A DNA stretch of 22,734 bases from Rikenellaceae bacterium (GCA_902362705.1 CABIXK010000015.1:1-22734), one strand, 5' to 3'; positions 8,401-15,656 are shown, counted from the first letter of the stretch. Translations and numbers: made by a program. Notes: generated by a model not told the origin, from the sequence alone.

Positions 8401-9649
8401 AGATGCCGTCGGCGCCGTTCAGATAGGTGGGCACGAAGATGACGCGCACCTTCGAGTCGGGGGTCATGAGCGACGAGCCGCTCACGGCGTTGACGATCGG
8501 ATCCCAGGCCGGGTGCTCCAGATAGTGGGTCACGAAGGGGACCTGCGTGGCGTCGACCGCCTTCGTCGGGTCGGCCAGACGGGCCTGAAGGTCGGTGCGG
8601 GGGCCGAGCGTGGCGGCGGGCACGGTGATATAGGCCAGCACCTCGCGGCCCAGCTTGTCCGATGCGGCCAGCTGCTTGAGCGACTCGATGTAGAGGTCGA
8701 GGCCCTTGTTGCGGAACTCGTAGCGGCCGCTCGTGCCCACGATCAGCGGGTCGGTCGAGAACTTCGCGCCCAGGCAGGCCTCCGCCGTGCCGATGAGGGC
8801 CGCGCGGGCCTCGGCGCGCTTGCGGTCGTACTCGGCGCCGCCCCATACGATGTCGTCCTCGAAGCCGTTGGGGGTCACTCCGTCGACCTCGCGGCCCAGC
8901 AGGTGGCGACACTCGCGGGCGGTGATGTCCGAGACGGTGAGGAAGGCGTCGAGGTTGGTCGCCGCGGCCTTCTCGAGCGAGTGCTTGGCCACGACGTTGA
9001 ACTGGCGGGCCAGCTCGTCGGCGTTAAACTTCGCCAGATCGGCGTAGAGCGGCAGGCGGTTGCCGGCCAGGCAGCGGCCCACGACGGTGGCGTGGGTGGT
9101 GAAGAGCGTGGCCACCGAGGGGGCGTACTTGCGCAGGTAGAGGCCGCCCGCGGCGGTCATCCACTCGTGGAAGTGGGCCGCCACCTTGTCCGTCGACGAG
9201 CAGAAGTGCTCGGCGTAGGAGGCGATCACCTTACCGGCCACCCAGCCGAAGAGCACCGGCTCGACGTAGTCCCACTGGCCCGAGATCGAGTCGACGTGGT
9301 ACTCCTCCCAGAGCTGCTTGAGAATTTCATCCTTGGAGGGGATCTGCGACGTGAAGTCGACCAGCGCCACGATGGGCTCGCCCTTGATCTTCCAGCGGCC
9401 CACGCGCACGCGGATGCCCTCGCCGTAGAGCGCCTGGCGCCATGCGCGCAGCAGGTTGGGGTCCTCGGCGAACTCGGGATTGGAGCCCTCGTGCGGGAAG
9501 TCGGGACCGATGAGCATGTAGCGGTCGCCGAATTTGGACATGGCCGTCTGGGCCTTGGTGGCCACGACCGTGTGGATGCCGCCCACCTTGTTACATACCT
9601 CCCAGCTCACCTCGAAGAGGAAGCCGGGGGTCAGATTTGCATTCGTCAT
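5402..9649 (-). CDS. glgP: Fusion of GT3-type glycogen synthase and GT35 alpha-glucan phosphorylase
   Basis: This is a 1415-residue two-enzyme protein. Residues 10 to about 560 resemble eukaryotic-type (GT3) glycogen synthase. LFEVSWEVCNKVGGIHTV is the donor-site start, and YYEPWGYTPLES holds the E-x7-E pair Glu438/Glu446. Residues from about 575 are an alpha-glucan phosphorylase of the Thermotoga-like type, beginning with NLWWCWN (N-terminal phosphorylase domain) and continuing with YFSMEYGLHSSLKIYSGGLG and CNEGHAAF. EASGTSGEK holds Lys1169, the expected pyridoxal-phosphate lysine. The last roughly 120 residues are beta-rich and resemble a small accessory domain. One half would extend alpha-1,4-glucan from nucleotide glucose and the other would release glucose-1-phosphate. 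Both sets of key residues are present, so I expect both halves to be active. There is no signal peptide. It is the first gene of the cluster, preceded by a good promoter. Confidence 0.93.
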   Translation of the reverse strand: MTNANLTPGFLFEVSWEVCNKVGGIHTVVATKAQTAMSKFGDRYMLIGPDFPHEGSNPEFAEDPNLLRAWRQALYGEGIRVRVGRWKIKGEPIVALVDFTSQIPSKDEILKQLWEEYHVDSISGQWDYVEPVLFGWVAGKVIASYAEHFCSSTDKVAAHFHEWMTAAGGLYLRKYAPSVATLFTTHATVVGRCLAGNRLPLYADLAKFNADELARQFNVVAKHSLEKAAATNLDAFLTVSDITARECRHLLGREVDGVTPNGFEDDIVWGGAEYDRKRAEARAALIGTAEACLGAKFSTDPLIVGTSGRYEFRNKGLDLYIESLKQLAASDKLGREVLAYITVPAATLGPRTDLQARLADPTKAVDATQVPFVTHYLEHPAWDPIVNAVSGSSLMTPDSKVRVIFVPTYLNGADGIFDKPYYDLLAGMDVTVYPSYYEPWGYTPLESVAFSVPTVTTTLAGFGLWVDKMPVHTGVEVIRRDDYNDAEAAAKIADALVRFSRLTEDEVAAARASAYEISETALWEHLYAHYEAAYAGAVDSLVARTNRALLDGGSRTEQINFVRQQLFVEKPNWNRLMVEKTLSKRLAALEELSHNLWWCWNSDARDLIEGIDPELWAASDHNPIVFLDRLSTAQIKALEADEEFLSRLDAIYARFCDYMNEKPDPKTTTVSYFSMEYGLHSSLKIYSGGLGILAGDYLKEASDKNVPMTAVGLLYRYGYFTQKLSAQGSQEATYEAQNFFKLPISPVRDEDGSWLTVSIAFPGRTLSARVWKCQVGRTDLYLLDADFEANLEEDRRITHHLYGGDWENRLKQEILLGIGGIRALRKLGIKNQVYHCNEGHAAFIGIERIREMVNHGKLTFSEALEVIRSSSLFTTHTPVPAGHDAFPESMIRQYMAHYPDVLGITWEQYINLGKTNPNDPNEKFSMSVLACNLSQEVNGVSWLHGEVSKEILGNMWPGYFKNELHIGYVTNGVHFPTWIATSLRRLYTRYFPEGFSGHVYNIPEWQKVHNIPDEELWSARMALKHRLVNHIRKRYSDPAQVRLDSPRQMLQIIDGIKPEVLTIGFARRFATYKRAYLLFTNLDRLAAIVNNKERPVQFIFAGKAHPNDKPGQDLIKRIVEVSAMPQFVGKILFLQNYDMELARRMVQGVDVWLNTPTRPLEASGTSGEKCVMNGVMQFSVLDGWWVEGYKEGAGWMLPMERTFAEQRFQDELDAEMIYNTIEDEIAPLYYDRGEDGVPHRWVASVKSCVADIASNFTMNRQLIDYEDRFYNKLAARKAEIVADGYRLAREIAAWKRKVSAAWDKVRVVDVQRVNLDREAVYVGEKYRFEVKLDVANLRCEDLGVEMVVARQIVGGEAVNVTRTIQLHCTAVEGSLATYSLDYTPEDTGTFDVALRVFPQNAHLPHRMDFALVKWA

Positions 9650-9700
9650 ATTTGTTTATCGGTTTGTAATTTACGCTCGTTCACTATACGAATCGGACCG

Positions 9701-9731
9701 CAAAGGTAATACATATATTTATTAAATCCAA
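9701..9731 (-). promoter_or_regulatory. Bacteroidetes-type promoter of the alpha-glucan cluster
   Basis: On the minus strand the -7 box is TACCTTTG (9701-9708). The -33 TTG is at 9729-9731, and the spacer is 20 bases. The ATG at 9649 follows after about 50 bases of AT-rich leader. The 142-bp gap between hemW and this gene is otherwise AT-rich with no hairpin-plus-T terminator for hemW. Confidence 0.75.
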
Positions 9732-9791
9732 CCTCGGCGGTTCTTTATAAAAAAATTTAATAATAACTTAACATTTCTCTTTTTCACATGT

Positions 9792-10916
9792 TTATACATC
9801 CTCTTCGACCTCGAACAACGCCCCGACGACGGCATCGGAGACCAGCATGCGGCGGGGCGGAACGGATAACCGCCTCCCGTCGGCCGCAAGCACCCCCGAG
9901 CGCAGCATCGGCGCCGCAAGCCGCTCCGTCCGCGCGGCGCGCGCAGCGCCGAAGCTCCGGGCGATCAGATCCAGGTCGATCCCCTCGGCCGTGCGCAGAC
10001 GGGTGAGCAGGTACTCGTTGAAGCGGTCGCGCCCGGTGAGCCGCTCCCGCCCGGGCTCCGCGCCCGCGAGGTACTCCCCGACCGAGGAGACGTTCCAGCT
10101 GCGGTCCGTACCGTCGAACGAGTGGGCCGCGGGACCCAGACCTATATATTTGTCACCCCGCCAGTAGGAGGCGTTGTGGCGCGCGCGGAACCCGGGCCGG
10201 GCGTAGTTCGACACCTCGTAGTGTTCGAATCCCGCCCCCGAGAGCGCCTCGTGCACCTCCAGGAACTCGCGCTCGCTCGTCTCGTCGTCGACCTGCGCGA
10301 AGCGGCCGCGCTCGGCCAGCCGCCCGAAGGCCGTGGCCGGCTCCACCGTGAGGTGGTAGGCCGAGACATGCTGCACGTCGAGCGCCAGCACCCGGTCGAG
10401 CGAGCGGCGCAGGGAGTCACCCCCGTAGCCCGGGACGCCGAAGATGAGGTCGACGGTCAGGTTGGCGAACCCCGCGCGCTGCGCCGCGCGCACGGCCCGC
10501 TCGGCCCCGGCGGCGGTGTGGCGGCGGTTCATGAGCTTCAGGCAGCCGTCGTCGAACGACTGGACGCCGATCGACAGCCGGTCGACACCCGCCTCGCGCA
10601 GCGCCGCGAGGTAGCCCTCGTCCAGATCGTCGGGGTTGGCCTCCAGCGTGGTCTCCTCCGCATCCGGGCACTCCCACAGCTCCTCGGTGAGCCGCAGCAG
10701 CGAGGCGACGGCCGCCGCCGGGAGCAGCGAGGGGGTGCCGCCGCCGAAGTAGCGCGTGCGCACGCGCTCGCCGCCCAGGTAGTCGCGGCGGCGGCGCGCC
10801 TCTGCGGCCAGCGCCCCGGTCAGCTCCTCCATGCGGTCGAGCCGCACGCTCTTGTAGAAGTCGCAGTAGGCGCACACGCGCTTGCAGAAGGGGATGTGGA
10901 AATAGACACCGGCCAT
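9792..10916 (-). CDS. hemW: Radical SAM heme chaperone HemW (coproporphyrinogen dehydrogenase-like)
   Basis: This 374-residue cytoplasmic protein is close to the usual HemW length of about 380. The iron-sulfur motif FCKRVCAYCDF gives C11-x3-C15-x2-C18. The residue after it is Asp-Phe rather than the extra Cys of HemN, which points to HemW, the heme-trafficking chaperone, and not to the oxygen-independent oxidase. FGGGTPSLL, EANPDD, DRLSIGVQSF and NLTVDLIFGVPG are typical of the family. The C-terminal HemN_C domain contains NASYWRGDKYIGLGPAAHSF. It is transcribed away from pckA, and the short AT-rich stretch before its ATG has no perfect -7 box. It is codirectional with the alpha-glucan cluster but functionally unrelated. 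Confidence 0.95.
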   Translation of the reverse strand: MAGVYFHIPFCKRVCAYCDFYKSVRLDRMEELTGALAAEARRRRDYLGGERVRTRYFGGGTPSLLPAAAVASLLRLTEELWECPDAEETTLEANPDDLDEGYLAALREAGVDRLSIGVQSFDDGCLKLMNRRHTAAGAERAVRAAQRAGFANLTVDLIFGVPGYGGDSLRRSLDRVLALDVQHVSAYHLTVEPATAFGRLAERGRFAQVDDETSEREFLEVHEALSGAGFEHYEVSNYARPGFRARHNASYWRGDKYIGLGPAAHSFDGTDRSWNVSSVGEYLAGAEPGRERLTGRDRFNEYLLTRLRTAEGIDLDLIARSFGAARAARTERLAAPMLRSGVLAADGRRLSVPPRRMLVSDAVVGALFEVEEDV

Positions 10917-11152
10917 GCAATAAAAGTAAGCAAAATTTTCCGAACGGCGAAACCCTCCCGCCGCCGCGCGCCCCGCCCCGCCCGCGACGGCGCCGCCCCG
11001 GGGGCCCTCGGCGGGGGCGCCGCGGCGCTCCGAGACACCGCCCGCGGCGCGCTATCGCGCTACCCGTCAAAGCGATAGACTGCCGCCGGAGACGATCCGA
11101 AAAAAATTGAAAATTATCATTGTTAATCTTTTCACAAATCCGAAAGTTTTCC
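10917..11152. other. Divergent intergenic region between hemW and pckA
   Basis: The gap is bipartite. Bases 10955-11050 are an almost pure G+C block with several self-complementary runs. Bases 11100-11160 are AT-rich and lead into the pckA promoter. CTATCGC at 11052-11058 is repeated inverted at 11072-11078 with a 13-base loop, which could be a small operator or a hairpin. No coding potential is convincing here. Confidence 0.5.
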
Positions 11153-11160
11153 TACCTTTG
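11153..11160 (+). promoter_or_regulatory. pckA promoter, -7 box
   Basis: TACCTTTG matches TAnnTTTG exactly and is identical to the -7 boxes of rpsO and the alpha-glucan cluster. No TTG lies at the ideal 19-21 bases upstream. A T-run (11129-11132) is in that position instead. The transcript would start near 11167, giving a leader of about 80 bases. Confidence 0.65.
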
Positions 11161-11172
11161 TCGCGTCGGAGT

Positions 11173-11210
11173 GGGCCCGGGGCCCGCCCGGCGGGCGCCC
11201 GGGGCGCCCG
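11173..11210 (+). promoter_or_regulatory. GC-only self-complementary block in the pckA leader
   Basis: Bases 11173-11210 consist only of G and C and contain nested inverted repeats such as GCCCG-CCCGG-CGGGC and GGGCGCCC. They begin just downstream of the expected transcription start. The 37 bases before the ATG are AT-rich and open. A stable 5' hairpin followed by an unstructured start region is a plausible mRNA-stability or translation element, but this is inference. Confidence 0.45.
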
Positions 11211-11247
11211 ATCCTACGGGAAGTTTTACAAATAAATAGATTCGACT

Positions 11248-12852
<1,605 letters not shown>

Positions 12853-12893
12853 TCGCAGTCCGACCATCGCGGACGGCCCCGCCGTCCGATCGC

Positions 12894-12925
12894 ATCCGCC
12901 CCGGGATCTCCCGGGGCGGATTTTT
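12894..12925 (+). terminator. Rho-independent terminator of pckA
   Basis: A perfect 12-bp stem ATCCGCCCCGGG / CCCGGGGCGGAT with loop ATCT (12906-12909) runs directly into a T-tract. It starts 41 bases after the stop. A smaller GC hairpin (CGGACGG...CCGTCCG, about 12870-12888) comes just before it. Confidence 0.95.
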
Positions 12926-12973
12926 GTTTGCAGGGCGAGGGGGGGGGCTGCGGCCCGCGCGGCCACCGCAGCC

Positions 12974-13055
12974 GTTACAACCGTTACAACCGTTACAGCC
13001 GTTACAGCCGTTACAGGTGCGCCCCGCCCCTGTAACGGCTGTAACCGGTGTAACG
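12974..13055. repeat. Left 9-bp iteron/hairpin array (5 forward, 3 inverted units)
   Basis: GTTACA starts at 12974, 12983, 12992, 13001 and 13010, an exact period of 9 with spacers gcc or acc. After a 13-base GC loop, TGTAAC starts at 13031, 13040 and 13049. Forward units three to five pair in register with the inverted units, giving a stem 12991-13016 / 13030-13055 of 26 bp with two mismatches. Two forward units remain unpaired on the outer side. The array lies between the pckA terminator and the stop of the ATPase gene. A reverse-complement counterpart lies at 14383-14468. The period of 9 keeps frames open, which makes false ORFs here. Confidence 0.92.
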
Positions 13056-13074
13056 CACGCGACGCGGCCGGCCC

Positions 13075-14073
13075 CTACCAGGGGATCGTAACCTCGCGCG
13101 CATCGTCGGAGAGGGCGAGCTGCCGCCGCTTGAGCGCCCGCGTGACCCGCACTTTGGCGGCCGTGGGGGTGATGCCCTCCGTCTCGGCCACGCGCCTGAT
13201 GAAGACGGCCCGCTCGACACCTCCGCCGAACTCGTCGCGCAGCAGCTTCACGAGCGGATGCTCGCCCGACTGGGAGGGCAGGTCGCACAGCACCGGCAGC
13301 GCATCGTCGCCCACGCGGAAAGCGAAGCGCTCGAAGGGCTCGTTGCGGCAGAACTGCGGCTCGACGACCGACACCTGCCCCACGCGGTGGACATAGAAGA
13401 CCGTCTCGGCCTTGCGCTGGAGCGCCGAACCCACGTGTCCGCGCGCCTTGTCCGAGTTGGGGTTGGTGTGCAGCACGCAGAGGATGTGGGTGCAGTAGAG
13501 CGTCGAGAGGCGCATCAGCTCGGTGACGATGCGCTCGCTCTCCTCCAGGTCGTTAGTATTGTATTGCAGGTCGGCGATGCCGTCGATGACCACCAGGTCG
13601 GGACGGTAGAGCTCGATCGCCTCGTAGGCCTTGCCCGCGCGAGCCGCGGGCTCCAGTTCGCGCAGCGAGAGCACGTGCAGGCGCTCGTGGTTGCGGTCGG
13701 TATCGAGCGCCGCCATGCGGTGGGTCCGGGCGACGACGCGGTGCACGTGGGCCTCCGCCTGCTCCGTATCGATCCATACCACGCTGCACGGATGGGGGTC
13801 GAAACCCATGTAGCCGCAGCTCGAAAGCACGCCGCCCACCAGCGCCGAGCAGAGAAAGGTCTTCTTCGACTTCGCCTCGCCGACGATCGCCGAGAGGTTG
13901 CCCCGCGAGCAGACGGTCATGCCGTCGAGCGTGATGACGGGAACGGGGTCGGCGATCCGCTCCGCCAGGTCGATCTCGTAGACGCCGACACTGGCCCGAA
14001 GATCGGCCGCACGCAGGAGCTCGCGATCGTGCATACGACGGTCCGGCTCCTGTATGAATACAGAAGTGTTCAT
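13075..14073 (-). CDS. RepA/RecA-like AAA ATPase (AAA_25-type), accessory
   Basis: This 332-residue protein has a RecA-fold ATPase core. SAIVGEAKSKKTF holds a Walker A-like loop (residues 65-72), with Ser-Lys where Ser-Gly is usual. VVWIDTEQ follows, then Walker B DLVVIDGIADL (Asp164), and VLHTNPNSDKARGHVGSALQ as sensor-like motif. This order is that of hexameric RepA-type helicases and related mobile-element ATPases. Residues from about 270 look like a small winged-helix domain (FIRRVAETEGITPTAAKVRV). I chose MNTSVF (14073) because it follows the promoter and leader; an upstream in-frame ATG at 14154 would lie at the expected transcription start. The gene stands alone between two mirror-image repeat arrays. 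No primase, relaxase, integrase or partition gene is nearby. Function: probable DNA-dependent ATPase; biological role unknown. Confidence 0.85.
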   Translation of the reverse strand: MNTSVFIQEPDRRMHDRELLRAADLRASVGVYEIDLAERIADPVPVITLDGMTVCSRGNLSAIVGEAKSKKTFLCSALVGGVLSSCGYMGFDPHPCSVVWIDTEQAEAHVHRVVARTHRMAALDTDRNHERLHVLSLRELEPAARAGKAYEAIELYRPDLVVIDGIADLQYNTNDLEESERIVTELMRLSTLYCTHILCVLHTNPNSDKARGHVGSALQRKAETVFYVHRVGQVSVVEPQFCRNEPFERFAFRVGDDALPVLCDLPSQSGEHPLVKLLRDEFGGGVERAVFIRRVAETEGITPTAAKVRVTRALKRRQLALSDDAREVTIPW

Positions 14074-14137
14074 GGTTGGGAATGGTTGGGTGTGACAGGA
14101 TCGATGCCCGGCCCGCTGCGATCTTCGCGGTGCACGG

Positions 14138-14154
14138 GTGCGGAGACTCCGCAC
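14138..14154. promoter_or_regulatory. Perfect palindrome at the ATPase transcription start, candidate operator
   Basis: GTGCGGAG-a-CTCCGCAC is a perfect inverted repeat with 8-base arms. It lies two bases beyond the -7 box and so spans the expected transcription start. Its position fits a repressor site, possibly autoregulatory through the protein's own winged-helix end. A short 5' hairpin is the alternative. Confidence 0.5.
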
Positions 14155-14156
14155 TG

Positions 14157-14188
14157 CAAATATACGACGCCGAGACCCCCCTTGTCAA
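14157..14188 (-). promoter_or_regulatory. Promoter of the RepA-like ATPase gene
   Basis: On the minus strand the -7 box is TATATTTG (14157-14164). The -33 TTG (inside TTGACA) is at 14186-14188 and the spacer is 21 bases. The AT-rich block up to 14222 lies upstream. The leader to the ATG at 14073 is about 80 bases. Confidence 0.75.
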
Positions 14189-14246
14189 GTATTTCGGATA
14201 AAAAATGTAAAAAAAATATATTTCCGATTGTCGCGACGGACGGAAG

Positions 14247-14370
14247 GAGGGGGCTGCGGACGCGGGGACGGGGCGGCGGGGACGGAGCGGTGGACGGCGG
14301 TGGCGGGGACGGCGGGGACGGGGACGCGGGGCCGGCGGCGGACCGAGAACGGGGACGCGGGGACGGTGGC
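14247..14370 (+). repeat. G-rich GGGGACG repeat tract
   Basis: The plus strand carries many close copies of GGGGACG/GGACGG, with G-runs of three to five separated by ACG, CGG or CGC. Consecutive G-runs of this density could form G-quadruplexes on the plus strand. The tract lies upstream of the ATPase promoter and inside the right repeat array. No reading frame here is convincing. Confidence 0.6.
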
Positions 14371-14382
14371 TGCGGCGAGCCG

Positions 14383-14468
14383 GGTTACACGCGTTACAGC
14401 CGTTACAGGGGCGGGGGCGGCTGTAACGGCTGTAACTATTGTAACGGAGCGGTTGTAACGGAGGTAAC
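14383..14468. repeat. Right 9-bp iteron/hairpin array (3 forward, 5 inverted units)
   Basis: GTTACA starts at 14384, 14393 and 14402. TGTAAC starts at 14422, 14431, 14440 and 14454, with GGTAAC at 14463. The first three inverted units pair in register with the forward units around a 12-base loop. The arrangement 3-loop-5 is the reverse complement of the left array's 5-loop-3. The 24-base block at 14393-14416, which runs into a GC loop, also matches the complement of the left array. A 5-base insertion breaks the period between 14445 and 14454. Confidence 0.92.
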
Positions 14469-14480
14469 GCACACAGGCAG

Positions 14481-14597
14481 CAGCCAGCGCCCGGCTAAGA
14501 GCCGGGATTTTCTTTGTTCTCGGACGCAGCCAGCGAGGACCGCGGCTCTGTCAAGAGTTGCGGGCCTTCGCCCGGGGCGGCTGCGGCCCGCGCGGCT
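14481..14597 (+). repeat. Dispersed GC-rich intergenic repeat, right copy
   Basis: Bases 14481-14536 are the exact reverse complement of 56-111, and 14553-14576 of 17-40. It contains the hairpin CCCGGCT-aag-AGCCGGG followed by a T-rich run, and ends with GGCTGCGGCCCGC (14579-14591). The copy begins 12 bases beyond the last 9-bp unit of the right array. Confidence 0.8.
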
Positions 14598-14621
14598 GAC
14601 GCCGCCCGTGTCGAGCGCAAG

Positions 14622-14669
14622 CTCCCTTCGCCCGGGGGCGGCTGCGGGCTGCCCCGGCTAAGAGCCGGA
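14622..14669 (+). repeat. Degenerate third copy of the dispersed repeat
   Basis: CTTCGCCCGG followed by GGCGGCTGCGG, then CCGGCT-aag-AGCCGG and a T-rich tail, repeats modules of 14481-14597 in a different order. It fills the space before the end of the AraC-family gene. The stretch 14074-14721 as a whole holds the ATPase leader and promoter, the G-rich tract, the right array and these repeats, and no second gene. Confidence 0.6.
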
Positions 14670-14721
14670 TTTTATTATTTCCGTTTGCAGCACTCCGCGC
14701 CGTGGAGTTGCAGCCTGCCGC

Positions 14722-15636
14722 CTACCCCTTGCGCTTGTAGCGCGAGGGCGAGGTGCCGGTGTGCTGCTTGAAGTACTTGCCGAAGAACGACTGGGTGGAG
14801 AAGTTGAGGTGGTAGGCGATCTCCTGAATGCTCATGCCCGAGTACTTGAGCAGGGCCTTGGCCTCGAGGATCACCGACTCGTCGATCCATCGGGCGGCGG
14901 TCTTGCCGCTCACCGCCTTGACCACCGACGAGAGGTATTTGGGCGTGATGTTGAGCTGCTTGGCGTAGAAGCTGACGTTGCGCTCGCGCTTGTTGTGCTG
15001 CTGGAGCAGGGTCATGAACTCGTTGAAGAGCACCTCGCAGCGCCCCTGCTTCATCTCGTCGGGCTTCTCGCGCTGGTTGATCTCGGTGATGAGGTAGAAG
15101 GCCGTGGTGAAGAGCGTGCGGATGATCTCGTGGCGGTAGCGCTCCTTGTCGCTGCGCAGCATGGTCTTGATGAGCTGGAAGAGCTGCCGTATCTCGTCGA
15201 CGTCCTGCTGCGTGACCTCCAGCACGGGGGCCTTGCCGAAGCGCATGTAGACGGGCAGCGAGGTCGAGAGGTCGATCTGGATCTCGTTGACGAACGACTT
15301 GGAGAAGGCCAGCACGTAGGCCGCGGCGTTGGCCGAGCACCTGACCGTGCGGATGATCGAGTCGGGGTTGAAGAAGACCACCGTATTGGGGCGCACCGTG
15401 TAGCTCTCCATGTCGATCGAGACCACCGCCTCGCCCGACATCATGATGATGGCCGAGAAGCCGTCGATCGACACGGGGTAGTCGCGCGTGGTGTTGTGCT
15501 GGGCGTCGAGCGTGGTAATGACCAGATCGTCCGAAAGATAGAACACGTCGCTCATCTCCTTCTTGATCCGCGAGATCGACACCTTGCGCAGGCCTTCGCG
15601 CGCGCGCGTCGCGCCGGATTTTCCGCTAACCGTCAT
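14722..15636 (-). CDS. AraC-family transcriptional regulator
   Basis: This 304-residue protein from the chosen ATG has an N-terminal sensor part that looks cupin-like (for example GEAVVSIDMESYTVRPNTVVFF). The C-terminal AraC DNA-binding domain has two helix-turn-helices. The first is near residues 220-244 (FYAKQLNITPKYLSSVVKAVSG) and the second near 268-292 (IQEIAYHLNFSTQSFFGKYF, then HTGTSPSRYKR). This C-terminal pattern is standard for Bacteroidetes AraC regulators, whose ligands are usually unknown. I chose MTVSGKSG (15636) rather than the longer ORF start at 15732 because the promoter -7 box at 15657-15664 lies inside the longer ORF. The gene is downstream of the lipid-kinase gene on the same strand but has its own duplicated promoter. 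Confidence 0.88.
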   Translation of the reverse strand: MTVSGKSGATRAREGLRKVSISRIKKEMSDVFYLSDDLVITTLDAQHNTTRDYPVSIDGFSAIIMMSGEAVVSIDMESYTVRPNTVVFFNPDSIIRTVRCSANAAAYVLAFSKSFVNEIQIDLSTSLPVYMRFGKAPVLEVTQQDVDEIRQLFQLIKTMLRSDKERYRHEIIRTLFTTAFYLITEINQREKPDEMKQGRCEVLFNEFMTLLQQHNKRERNVSFYAKQLNITPKYLSSVVKAVSGKTAARWIDESVILEAKALLKYSGMSIQEIAYHLNFSTQSFFGKYFKQHTGTSPSRYKRKG

Positions 15637-15656
15637 AACAAATATTCCTTTTGGGA

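Noticed and set aside
5313..8912. 1199-residue minus-strand ORF within 5402-9649
   Set aside because: It is in another frame of the same strand, overlaps the motif-bearing fusion protein, and is Arg/Gly/Pro-rich low complexity.
5201..9709. 1502-residue plus-strand ORF opposite the synthase/phosphorylase
   Set aside because: It is a shadow frame created by the third-position GC bias of the real gene. There are no motifs, and the composition (HVDRLAVEVHAL-like) is typical of antisense frames.
10820..11070. ORFs in the GC block between hemW and pckA
   Set aside because: They run through hemW in other frames and then pure G+C sequence, with no motif or plausible start.
12974..13055. CRISPR array
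   Set aside because: The units are 9 bases with 3-base variable spacers and an inverted half. There are no unique spacers of about 30 bases and no cas genes.
14138..14458. Short ORFs across the G-rich tract and right array
   Set aside because: Low-complexity translations of repeats, without support from any family.
12974..14468. Insertion sequence or transposon with a transposase
   Set aside because: The inverted arrays look like element ends, but the enclosed protein is an ATPase with no DDE, HUH or recombinase motif, and no clear target duplication was found. It is reported as an unexplained element instead.
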